NCBI GenBank assembly: GCA_937907435.1
Contig: CALCIA010000108.1
Location: 1 to 6,141 of the forward strand
DNA: 6,141 nt
Reading direction: 5' to 3'
Source of the DNA: an uncultured Actinomycetes bacterium
GTDB taxonomy: Bacteria; Actinomycetota; Thermoleophilia; Solirubrobacterales; 70-9
Under the pieces are notes generated by a model. That model ran no database searches. It was not told the origin of the DNA and saw only the letters and a program-made list of their open reading frames with translations. The position numbers and the translations under genes were made by a program. Positions 1 to 6,054 of this stretch are shown in pieces (within the stretch, counting starts at the first letter, position 1; each line of letters begins with the position of its first letter).

Positions 1-7
1 GACGGGG

Positions 8-54
8 GCGCGGTCGACCTGAGGTCCGGCTACCGGACCTCAGGTCGACCGCGC
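8..54. terminator. 22-bp perfect hairpin, probable terminator
   Basis: Bases 8-29 are exactly complementary to 33-54, leaving a three-base loop (CTA). With one bulged base (G55) and one G-T pair, the stem can extend to 3/60. No T-run follows on the plus strand, so this would be a U-less hairpin terminator of the kind common in high-GC bacteria. It is symmetric enough to work in both directions. The gene it would serve lies outside the window. A protein-binding palindrome or a mobile repeat are alternatives. Confidence 0.5.
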
Positions 55-56
55 GT

Positions 57-104
57 CCCGGGCCCCCGATCCTGGCCCGGGAAGGGCCTCCCGGGGCCGG
101 GAGG
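57..104. repeat. Two small GC-rich inverted repeats
   Basis: CCCGGGCC at 57-64 pairs with GGCCCGGG at 74-81 around a nine-base loop. CCTCCCG at 87-93 pairs with CGGGAGG at 98-104 around four bases. Both lie just after the 8-54 hairpin and may add to termination there. Short GC palindromes arise easily by chance in DNA of this composition, so the call is weak. Confidence 0.35.
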
Positions 105-224
105 TGTGACGTTCCCGGCATCTCTGTGACCGATCCCGCCGAGGTGTGGAAGCTCCCCGACACGATCGTCACGTAAGTCCGACTTCGCGACGTCCCTGTG
201 CCGCCTCTCCCACGCACGCCTCAC

Positions 225-282
225 GTCCTGGGCTCCTCATGGGGGTCACAGCCTGCCAGGACCCCCATGAGGAGCCCAGGAC
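225..282. repeat. 23-bp perfect hairpin with 12-base loop
   Basis: Bases 225-247 are exactly complementary to 260-282, and the loop 248-259 reads ACAGCCTGCCAG. A perfect 23-bp stem is far too long to be chance. Read on the minus strand, the loop and its edges (260 down to 244) give CCTGGCAGGCTGTGACC. This matches 15 of 17 bases of 6111-6127, the loop of the hairpin at the far end of the window, although the two stems are unrelated. It lies 155 bases before the first start codon. It could be a terminator, a repeat-family member or a structured leader element. Confidence 0.75.
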
Positions 283-363
283 CCCCACCCGCCCGCGACC
301 CTTCCCCGAACCCACGAACAGCCGCCCGAGCACTCGCCGTCCCCCAGTCGAGGTCCCCCGAGC

Positions 364-382
364 TTTGTGGGGAATCCACAAA
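364..382. promoter_or_regulatory. Operator-like palindrome upstream of the operon
   Basis: TTTGTGG (364-370) and CCACAAA (376-382) are perfect inverted halves around the five-base spacer GGAAT. The site is AT-rich for this region and lies 55 bases before the first start codon. This is the size, symmetry and place expected of an operator for a dimeric helix-turn-helix repressor. No regulator gene is visible apart from the winged-helix-like first gene, which may not be a regulator. A small hairpin in the mRNA leader is the alternative. Confidence 0.4.
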
Positions 383-437
383 TGACCCGACGGCTGGGCG
401 GTGGCGGGGAGGCGTTTCGCGTGAGAGTCTGGCCGGC

Positions 438-1061
438 ATGTCGAGCGCTACCGACACCGAGCTGCTTGCCCTGCACGGTCTGGCGGTGAAGAAGGCCGGC
501 ACGCCGGCTGCTGTCGCCGCCGTGATCGGCGCCGAGGAGGGCGAGGTCGAGGCCGCGCTGGAGGCCGCCGTCGCCGCCGGTCGCGCGGCGGGCGCGAAAG
601 GCACCTTCATGGTCGCCCCGGCGGGACGCGAGTGGCTCGACGCGCAGTATCCGGAGGCCTTTGCCGGGTTCCGCGCCGACCCGGCCGCCACCGAGACCTA
701 CGAGCGCTTCGAGAAGATCAACCGCGAGCTGCTGGCGCTTTTTACCGACTGGCAGATGATCCCCGCGGCGGGCGGTGAACGGGTGCCCAACGACCACTCC
801 GACGCCGACTACGACACCGGCGTGATCGACCGCCTCGGCGCCCAGCACGAACGGGCCGAACGCGCCCTCGACTCCTTCGCCGCGCTGGAGCCGCGCCTCG
901 GTCTCTACAAAGAGCGTCTCGACGAGGCCTACGACAAGGCGCTGGCGGGCGAGGTCGAATGGGTCTCCGGGGCCCGGATCGACAGCTACCACACGGTCTG
1001 GTTCGAGCTGCACGAGGATCTGCTGCGGATGCTGGGACGGGAACGCGAGGAGGCACCTTGA
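438..1061 (+). CDS. Winged-helix-like/helical protein associated with a PPDK-like enzyme
   Basis: The product has 207 residues. Residues 8-68 have the helix-helix-wing pattern of a small winged-helix fold: LLALHGLAVKKAGT, then an alanine-rich helix to AGR at about 49, then GTFMVAPAGREWLD. The rest is mostly helical, with two distinctive stretches: TDWQ...NDHSDADYD (103-126) and EWVSGARIDSYHTVWFELHE (174-193). I recall this combination from proteins encoded beside, or joined to, PPDK-like PEP-utilising proteins. The match is from memory, and no function of this family is known to me. Its stop codon overlaps the next start (TTGA), so it is probably made with gene 2 as a partner subunit. The start at 438 was chosen because an in-frame extension upstream would run through the 225-282 hairpin. 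Only a weak ribosome site (GTGAGAG, 421-427) precedes it. It could instead be a regulator using its winged helix, but the conserved charged and aromatic C-terminal half argues for an enzyme subunit. Confidence 0.85.
   Translation: MSSATDTELLALHGLAVKKAGTPAAVAAVIGAEEGEVEAALEAAVAAGRAAGAKGTFMVAPAGREWLDAQYPEAFAGFRADPAATETYERFEKINRELLALFTDWQMIPAAGGERVPNDHSDADYDTGVIDRLGAQHERAERALDSFAALEPRLGLYKERLDEAYDKALAGEVEWVSGARIDSYHTVWFELHEDLLRMLGREREEAP
1047..1053 (+). promoter_or_regulatory. Ribosome binding site deciding a TTG start
   Basis: GAGGAGG sits four bases before TTG at 1058, inside the last codons of the previous gene. It supports TTG as the start of the PPDK-like gene over an upstream ATG at 959, which would overlap the first gene by about 100 bases. 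The TTGA overlap implies translational coupling. Confidence 0.75.
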
Positions 1062-2767
1062 CCGCGGTCGCCGATCGGGTCGTCGTCCTCGACGGCTCGT
1101 CGGTGCCGGACAAGGAGGTCGTCGGCAACAAGGGCCGCAGCATCGCCTGGATGCTCAGCCTCGGCCTGCCGGTGCCGCCGGCGCTGTGCCTGCCGATCGA
1201 GGAGTGCCGCCGCTTTCATGCCAACGGCGGCGAGCTCGACGCCGACACCTGGAGCGCCGTCCTCGCCGGCGTCGCCGGCCTCGAGGAACGCTCCGGCCGC
1301 ACCTTCGGCGGCGGCGAGCGCCCGCTGCTCGTGTCGGTCCGCTCCGGCGCCGCCGTCTCGATGCCGGGGATGATGGACACGGTCCTGAACCTCGGCATCA
1401 CCGAGGAGGTCGAGGCCTCGCTGGCGCGCCTCTCCGGCGACGCGGCCTTCGCCCGCCAGACCCACTGCCGCTTCGTCCACCAGTTCGGCGAGACGGTGCT
1501 GAAGGCCCACCTCGACGAGCCGGCCGCCGACGCCACCCCGGCCACGGTCCGCGCGGCGGTCCGCGCGGACACCGGCGAGGAGGTCCCGACCGACCCGCAC
1601 GAGCAGCTCCGCGCGGTGATCAAGACCGTCTTCGGCTCCTGGTCCTCGCGCCGCGCCAAGGCCTACCGCAAGCACTGGGGGATCGCCGAGGACGGCGGCA
1701 CCGCCGTGGTCATCCAGGCGATGGCCTTCGGCAACCTCGGCGAGGACTCCGGCACCGGCGTGCTCTTCAGCCGCAACCCGCTGAGCGGCGACCCCGAGCC
1801 CTACGGCGAGTGGCTGCCCCACGGCCAGGGCGAGGACGTCGTCTCCGGGACCCACGACCCGCTGCCGCTGAGCAATCTCGCCGACTCGATGCCCGCCGCG
1901 CACGAGCGGCTGCTCGCCGCCGCGAAGCTGCTCGAGCGCGAGCACGGCGACGTCCAGGACATCGAGTTCACGGTCGAGCGCGGGGACCTCTACCTGCTGC
2001 AGACGCGGGCCGCCAAGCGCTCGCCGCAGGCCGCTGTGCGGGCGGCCGTCGACCTCGCCGAGGAGGGCGCGATCGACCGCGCCGAGGCGCTGCGGCGGGT
2101 CACGCCGGAGCAGCTCGCGACGGTCCTCGCGCCGCGCGTCTCCGCCGCCGCGGCCGCCGCGGCGGAGGTGGTCGCCCGGGGCGTCGCCGCCTGCCCGGGC
2201 GTCGCCGGGGGCGTCGCCGTCGACGACTCCGACGCCGCCTGCGCAGCTGATGGCGACGTGGTCCTCACGCGGCCGACGACGAGCCCCGAGGACGTCAGCG
2301 GCATGATCGCCGCCCGCGCCGTGGTCACCGAGCGCGGCGGCTCGACCTCGCACGCGGCGGTCGTCACCCGGGCGCTCGGCCGGCCCAGCGTGGTCGGCGT
2401 CGGCGAGGGCGTGACCGCGACGCTCCTCGGCGCGGAGCTGACCGTCGACGGCTCGGCCGGGGTCGTCTACCGCGGCATCCTCGCGACCGAGGCGGTCGAC
2501 CCGGCGAGCGTGCCGGGGCTGGAGAAGCTGATCGAGTGGGCTCGCGAGGCGAGCCCGGTGGAGGTCGTCGCCGACGCGGGGGAGGGGTCGATCGACCCCG
2601 AGGCCGTGGGAACGTCGGACGACGTGTCGACCCCGGAGGGCGCGCGGGCCGCGATCGCGGCGGGCGTGACGAGCGTGCCGAAGCTCCCGGGGCAGCACGA
2701 GGCGGCGCTGCTGCTCCGCTTCGCGCAGGAGAAGTCGAATCTCGAGCACGAGGAGGAGAGTTCGTGA
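1058..2767 (+). CDS. Truncated PPDK-like protein: ATP-binding and phosphohistidine domains
   Basis: The product has 569 residues, against roughly 870-900 for a full PPDK. Residues 17 to about 330 are the PPDK ATP-binding domain: VVGNKGRS (21-28) and SVRSGAAVSMPGMMDT (93-108). Known ATP-site residues of the Clostridium symbiosum enzyme (K22, R92, D321, E323, Q335, R337) have counterparts here at K25, R95, D301, E303, Q315 and R317, with the last four at identical spacing. Residues 375-473 are the swivelling phosphohistidine domain, with ERGGSTSHAAVVTRALG and the acceptor histidine at 432, equivalent to H455. The PEP/pyruvate barrel is absent. Only a tail (474-569) follows, in which STPEGARAAIAAGV (from 524) resembles the first part of that barrel but lacks the LCRTEHM motif. 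The protein should therefore phosphorylate its own histidine from ATP and pass the phosphoryl group to something other than pyruvate. Tight coupling to both neighbours suggests a multisubunit enzyme. A label of PPDK or PEP synthase would mislead. Domains are certain, acceptor unknown. Confidence 0.95.
   Translation: MTAVADRVVVLDGSSVPDKEVVGNKGRSIAWMLSLGLPVPPALCLPIEECRRFHANGGELDADTWSAVLAGVAGLEERSGRTFGGGERPLLVSVRSGAAVSMPGMMDTVLNLGITEEVEASLARLSGDAAFARQTHCRFVHQFGETVLKAHLDEPAADATPATVRAAVRADTGEEVPTDPHEQLRAVIKTVFGSWSSRRAKAYRKHWGIAEDGGTAVVIQAMAFGNLGEDSGTGVLFSRNPLSGDPEPYGEWLPHGQGEDVVSGTHDPLPLSNLADSMPAAHERLLAAAKLLEREHGDVQDIEFTVERGDLYLLQTRAAKRSPQAAVRAAVDLAEEGAIDRAEALRRVTPEQLATVLAPRVSAAAAAAAEVVARGVAACPGVAGGVAVDDSDAACAADGDVVLTRPTTSPEDVSGMIAARAVVTERGGSTSHAAVVTRALGRPSVVGVGEGVTATLLGAELTVDGSAGVVYRGILATEAVDPASVPGLEKLIEWAREASPVEVVADAGEGSIDPEAVGTSDDVSTPEGARAAIAAGVTSVPKLPGQHEAALLLRFAQEKSNLEHEEESS
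2751..2756 (+). promoter_or_regulatory. Ribosome binding site for the third gene
   Basis: AGGAGG lies seven bases before GTG at 2764, within the end of the previous gene. It fixes the GTG start, which overlaps the preceding stop as GTGA. Confidence 0.8.
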
Positions 2768-3483
2768 CGGTCAAGACTCAAGGGGTGGGTCCTTACCCCG
2801 ACAAGTGGGCGCGCGAGTCGGCGACGCCGCTGGTCGAGCGGTACCACAGCGCCGTGCGGGCGCTGGCGGCGGAGAAGTTCGAGCGCAGCGGCATGTCCTG
2901 GGAGGAGGCGGTCGAAGCCGGCGTCCTGCTGCCGACCCGCGAGGAGCTGGAGCAGATCGAGGCCGACGTGCTCGCCGAGGGCTACCGCTTCGACGTCTCG
3001 GCGACGATCTCGCTGAAGGAGGAGCCGGACAAATACAAACCGCTCGCCGGAATCACCGACTCCGGCGAACATGAGACCGACGAGGAGGGCCGGCCGATCG
3101 TCGGCACCGGGGACAACGTCTTCAAGGCGCCCGCCGACATCACCGGCACCGCGCGCTACATCTCCGACGTCGACCGGGTCATGGAGATGCTCACCGAGGG
3201 CGTGCCGGACAACACGGTGGCGATCATCGACGACTCCGGCGGCACCCTGACGGCGCCGATCCTCGGCGACTTCACCGCGGTCGTCTGCATGGGCGGCACG
3301 GTGCGCTCGCACCTCGGGATCCTGACCCGTGAGTACAACGTCCCGTGTCTGATGAACGCCGAGCTCGACGGCCTCGCCGACGGCGACGAGGTGTTGGTCG
3401 AATACTCGAAACCGGCCGCCGACGCGTACGCCGACGCGGATGCCGCCGCCCACCACCGCGTCCGCATCGTCAAGGTCTCTTAG
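2764..3483 (+). CDS. PEP-utilising-type protein with a second swivelling histidine domain
   Basis: The product has 239 residues. The first ~65 residues are helical and charged (DKWARESATPLVERYHSAVRAL and on). The middle has a stretch, DVSATISLKEEPDKYKPLAG, that I do not recognise. From about 135 to the end the pattern is that of the small swivelling domain of PEP-utilising enzymes: alternating strands, VVCMGGTVRSHLGILTREYNVPCLM (from about residue 173) and a closing DGLADGDEVLVEYS. The candidate phosphoryl-accepting histidine is H183. The motif is altered. PPDK has GG, three residues, then His, whereas here four residues (TVRS) separate GG from the His. It lacks an ATP-binding domain, so it must depend on gene 2, either as a second phosphoryl carrier or as a structural or substrate-binding subunit. 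Splitting of these domains over several chains is known for phenylphosphate synthase. Strong GTG start with AGGAGG upstream. A purely structural role is possible if H183 is not phosphorylated. Confidence 0.88.
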   Translation: MTVKTQGVGPYPDKWARESATPLVERYHSAVRALAAEKFERSGMSWEEAVEAGVLLPTREELEQIEADVLAEGYRFDVSATISLKEEPDKYKPLAGITDSGEHETDEEGRPIVGTGDNVFKAPADITGTARYISDVDRVMEMLTEGVPDNTVAIIDDSGGTLTAPILGDFTAVVCMGGTVRSHLGILTREYNVPCLMNAELDGLADGDEVLVEYSKPAADAYADADAAAHHRVRIVKVS

Positions 3484-3489
3484 AGGAGG
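3484..3489 (+). promoter_or_regulatory. Ribosome binding site for the fourth gene
   Basis: AGGAGG directly follows the stop codon of the third gene and lies seven bases before ATG at 3497. An in-frame GTG at 3491 is only one base from this site and is therefore unlikely to be the start. Confidence 0.85.
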
Positions 3490-3496
3490 AGTGGAG

Positions 3497-4969
3497 ATGC
3501 CGATCAAGCACAGCTACGTCGACCTGCTGGAGACGAACAACTTCATCCAGAAGTGGGCCGACTCGTTCTTCTTCCAGTGCACCACCCGGACCGTGCAGGA
3601 GTCGAAACTCTTCCCGGTCAACCCGTACATCACGATGTCGTACTACAACGCCTGGGCTCGTTACCCGGAAGTGCTGCGCAAGGTGGACGCGGCGATGCCG
3701 GCCGAGGTGATCGGCGACCGGGCGCGCCAGGTCGGCACCTACGTCAACACGATCTCGATGGGCGTCGGGCCGCAGTTCTACCTCGGCGGCCGCCAGTGGA
3801 TGATCGACATGGGCCTGCTGAAGCCGACCGACGCGGTCGAAGACGTGATCGACGTGATCGACTTCGCCCGCCGGCTGAACATGTCCTACCACCGCTCGGA
3901 GAACCACATCATGCCGAGCGACGGCAACCACAAAGACCAGATCCACACCGCCCGCCAGACCGAGTTCTTCGAAGAGCACGCGATCGGGGTGACGCCGGGC
4001 GACCAGCTCCACACCGCCTTCACCGCCTTCATGGCGGCGGTGTCGGCGTACGGCTTCCTCAGTCACTGTGAGTGCCGGCTGTCGTTCTGCAACCACGGTC
4101 CCTACCGGACCAAGGACGGTAACCAGATGCTGGTCCGCGATGCGCTCGATCTCTCCGAGTGCGACTTCCCCTGGATGGACGGGTCGGCCTCGGAGATCGA
4201 GCACAACAACCTGACCATCCCGGTGATCATGAAGGACACCGACTTCAAGATGGTCGACGACTGGGGCAGCTTCGAGGCCTCGCCGTCCTACGACAACAGC
4301 AAGCTGGTGGCGGTCGGCCTGTTCACGTCCGACTGGCTCTCCGACGGTTACATCCCCGTCCACATGGGCGACGCCACCGAGCTGGCCGAATACTTTGACG
4401 ACCAGCGCGAGAAGATGGAAGCGGCGACCGCGGACATGTGGCGGATGATGGCCGGCTGGACCCGCGAACAGATGGTCGACGCGGGCCTCCTCGTCTACTA
4501 CGCGATCCTCAAGGACGTCGCCCACTTCGCCGGCGTCTACGAGCAGTCGGACTGGTTCGACGTCGACGAGCGCACGCAGCTGTTCCGCCCGCTGATGAAC
4601 GACGAGTACGGCAACTCGGCGATCGCCGAGCTGGTCGGTCTGATCTCGCTCAGCTCCCAGGACCGCGGGCCGCACCGGATGGCGCGCTACTCGCGCGAGA
4701 CGGGGGAGATGTGGACCTCGATCCCCTACTCGGTGCTGGCCGACGACAACTGGACCGCGGGCGTCGGGCCGATGGGCGCGGGCTCGAGCTCGCTGCCGCC
4801 CAAAACCGCGAAGTGGACGACGACCCAGGGGAAGCTCACCCAGGACGAGTGCAACGCGGCGGCAAAAGCGTTCCACTCGGCCAAGTTCGACCTCCGCTAT
4901 TACGACGACGACGTCTGGGCGAAGAACAACCCGGACGCCGAGCAGACCACGACCCTCGCGGCCCGATGA
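3497..4969 (+). CDS. Conserved-looking soluble protein of unknown function, candidate enzyme
   Basis: The product has 490 residues and I do not recognise the family. No signal peptide or membrane span is visible, so it should be cytosolic. It is rich in Trp, Tyr, Phe, Met and His, as in a compact enzyme rather than a repeat or structural protein. Clusters of possible metal or catalytic residues are SYHRSENHIMPSDGNHKDQIH (130-150, four His), SHCECRLSFCNHG (189-201, with C191, C193, C198 and H200) and SEIEHNN (232-238). The C-terminal region carries DNWTAGVGPMGAGSSSLPPK. Base composition matches its neighbours, so there is no sign of recent insertion. It has its own strong ribosome site and its stop overlaps the next start (ATGA). 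Its place between the split phosphotransferase genes and a reductase suggests that it converts the phosphorylated intermediate, for example as a phosphate-eliminating lyase, an isomerase or a carboxylase-like enzyme. That role is inference from context only; an oxygenase or hydratase is also possible. Confidence 0.9.
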   Translation: MPIKHSYVDLLETNNFIQKWADSFFFQCTTRTVQESKLFPVNPYITMSYYNAWARYPEVLRKVDAAMPAEVIGDRARQVGTYVNTISMGVGPQFYLGGRQWMIDMGLLKPTDAVEDVIDVIDFARRLNMSYHRSENHIMPSDGNHKDQIHTARQTEFFEEHAIGVTPGDQLHTAFTAFMAAVSAYGFLSHCECRLSFCNHGPYRTKDGNQMLVRDALDLSECDFPWMDGSASEIEHNNLTIPVIMKDTDFKMVDDWGSFEASPSYDNSKLVAVGLFTSDWLSDGYIPVHMGDATELAEYFDDQREKMEAATADMWRMMAGWTREQMVDAGLLVYYAILKDVAHFAGVYEQSDWFDVDERTQLFRPLMNDEYGNSAIAELVGLISLSSQDRGPHRMARYSRETGEMWTSIPYSVLADDNWTAGVGPMGAGSSSLPPKTAKWTTTQGKLTQDECNAAAKAFHSAKFDLRYYDDDVWAKNNPDAEQTTTLAAR

Positions 4970-6000
4970 CCGTCAACCGCGCCTGGCGCCTGCGCCGCCG
5001 CCCCGCCGGCGAGGCGGCGGTCGGGGATCTGGAGCTGGTCGAGGAGGAGGTGCCCGAGTTGCGCGACGGCCAGGCGCTGGTGCGCACCAACCTGCTCTCG
5101 CTCGACCCGACCAACCGGATCTGGATGTCCGACATCCGCGGCTACATGCCGCCGGTGCCGATCGACGCGGTGATGCGCGGACTCGGGATCGGCGAGGTGG
5201 TCGAGTCGAAGCGCGACGACATGCCGGTCGGGGCGAAGGTCAGCGGCTTTCTCGGCTGGCAGGACCACGTCGTCGCCGACGACGCGCTCCTCGAAGCGCC
5301 CCTGACTGTGCTCCCGGACCCGTTGCCCGGCCCGGAATCGGCGTTCCTCGGCGCGCTCGGCCACACCGGCGTCACCGCCTACATCGGCATCGACCTGGCC
5401 GGGGTCGGCGAGAGCGACACCGTCGTGATCTCGGCGGCCTGCGGCGCGGTCGGCTCGATCGCGGGCCAGGTGGCGAGGCAGCGCGGCGCGAAGCGCATCG
5501 TCGGCATCGCCGGCGGGCCGGAGAAGTGCGCCCACGCGGTCGAGAAGCTCGGCTACGACGCCTGCGTCGACCACCGCGCGGACGACTGGCGCGACCAACT
5601 CGACGCCGCCACCCCGGACGGCATCGACGTCGACTTCGAGAACGTCGGCGGCCCGATCATGGACCACATCCTCGGCCGCCTCAACATCGGCGCCCGCGTC
5701 TCCCTCTGCGGCATGATCGCCGAGTACAACACCTACGACGAAGGCGGCAAGCACTCCGGCGCCCTCTCCAACATCGGCCAGCTGATCATGCAGCGCGCCA
5801 CCATCAAGGGCTTCCTCGTCCTCGACTTCGGCGACCGCTTCCCCGAGGCGATCGACTACCTCGGCACCCTCCTCGCCGCCGGCAACCTCCACTACGACGA
5901 GACGATCCGCGACACCGGCATCGAGTCGATGCCCACCGTCCTGAACGAGCTCTTCGACGGCGGCAACATGGGCAAGCTTCTGGTTCGGGTGGCTGGGTAG
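4966..6000 (+). CDS. NADP-dependent medium-chain reductase (prostaglandin/curcumin reductase type)
   Basis: The product has 344 residues, the usual length for zinc-free medium-chain reductases of the leukotriene B4 dehydrogenase/curcumin reductase/alkenal double-bond reductase group. These reduce the C=C next to a carbonyl with NADPH. Motifs in order are SLDPTNRIWMSD (45-56), the nucleotide-binding turn SAACGAVGSIAGQVA (156-170), GIAGGPEKC (180-188) with K187 where the family contacts the NADP 2'-phosphate, GIDVDFENVGG (ending at 229), and CGMIAEYN (248-255) with Y254 at the catalytic tyrosine position. No structural or catalytic zinc ligands are seen. It starts at ATG within ATGA, overlapping gene 4, with no clear ribosome site of its own, so it is probably translated by coupling. 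Last in the operon, it likely reduces an enone or enal, or oxidises an alcohol, produced by the preceding steps. The exact substrate cannot be told, and some relatives are quinone or broad-range reductases. Confidence 0.95.
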   Translation: MTVNRAWRLRRRPAGEAAVGDLELVEEEVPELRDGQALVRTNLLSLDPTNRIWMSDIRGYMPPVPIDAVMRGLGIGEVVESKRDDMPVGAKVSGFLGWQDHVVADDALLEAPLTVLPDPLPGPESAFLGALGHTGVTAYIGIDLAGVGESDTVVISAACGAVGSIAGQVARQRGAKRIVGIAGGPEKCAHAVEKLGYDACVDHRADDWRDQLDAATPDGIDVDFENVGGPIMDHILGRLNIGARVSLCGMIAEYNTYDEGGKHSGALSNIGQLIMQRATIKGFLVLDFGDRFPEAIDYLGTLLAAGNLHYDETIRDTGIESMPTVLNELFDGGNMGKLLVRVAG

Positions 6001-6025
6001 CTCAGGCCGCGGTGGGTTCCGCGGG

Positions 6026-6054
6026 TTCGGGGTCCCGCAGGCTGGCGCCCCGGA
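6026..6054 (+). repeat. Short hairpin carrying the GCAGGCTG core in its loop
   Basis: TTCGGGG (6026-6032) pairs with CCCCGGA (6048-6054), with one G-T pair. The 15-base loop contains GCAGGCTG at 6037-6044. The same eight bases are in the loop of the hairpin at 6094-6141 and, on the minus strand, of the one at 225-282. The stem is weak compared with those two. Confidence 0.4.

Larger units (their letters stand above)
1..437. other. Non-coding region upstream of the operon
   Basis: No convincing gene is seen here on either strand. The region is dominated by inverted repeats (8-54, 57-81, 87-104, 225-282, 364-382), which are listed separately. Frames that stay open across it read through the hairpins and give arginine- and proline-rich translations, as expected from GC-rich non-coding DNA. 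It probably holds the terminator of whatever lies to the left and the promoter of the operon starting at 438. I could not find a convincing -35/-10 pair. Confidence 0.7.

Noticed and set aside
3..176. Open frame running in from the left edge and ending in VTDPAEVWKLPDTIVT plus TAA, which could be the C-terminus of an upstream gene
   Set aside because: Only the last ~20 residues look protein-like. The rest reads through the 8-54 hairpin and low-complexity GC repeats, so it is more likely chance. Sequence further left would decide.
198..437. In-frame extension of the first gene to an upstream start
   Set aside because: The added ~80 residues are encoded across the 225-282 hairpin, are Pro/Arg-rich and low in complexity, and have no family resemblance.
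959..1057. ATG at 959 as start of the PPDK-like gene
   Set aside because: It would overlap the first gene by about 100 bases with an arginine-rich extension. TTG at 1058 has GAGGAGG four bases upstream and the PPDK-like sequence begins soon after it.
1058..2767. Annotation as a complete pyruvate phosphate dikinase or PEP synthase
   Set aside because: The PEP/pyruvate-binding barrel is missing, so neither reaction can be completed by this chain, and no gene in the window supplies the barrel.
3491..3496. GTG at 3491 as start of the fourth gene
   Set aside because: It lies one base after AGGAGG, too close for initiation. ATG at 3497 has normal seven-base spacing.
4151..4211. E-x-x-H near residue 233 as a sign of a diiron oxygenase
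   Set aside because: A diiron carboxylate protein needs two such motifs in a four-helix core at typical spacing. I see only one clear E-x-x-H and no matching helix pattern.
986..5892. Long open frames on the minus strand opposite genes 2, 4 and 5
   Set aside because: They are what GC-rich codon use produces opposite real genes. Their translations are rich in Arg, Gly, Val, Asp and His with no domains, and the plus-strand genes carry clear motifs.
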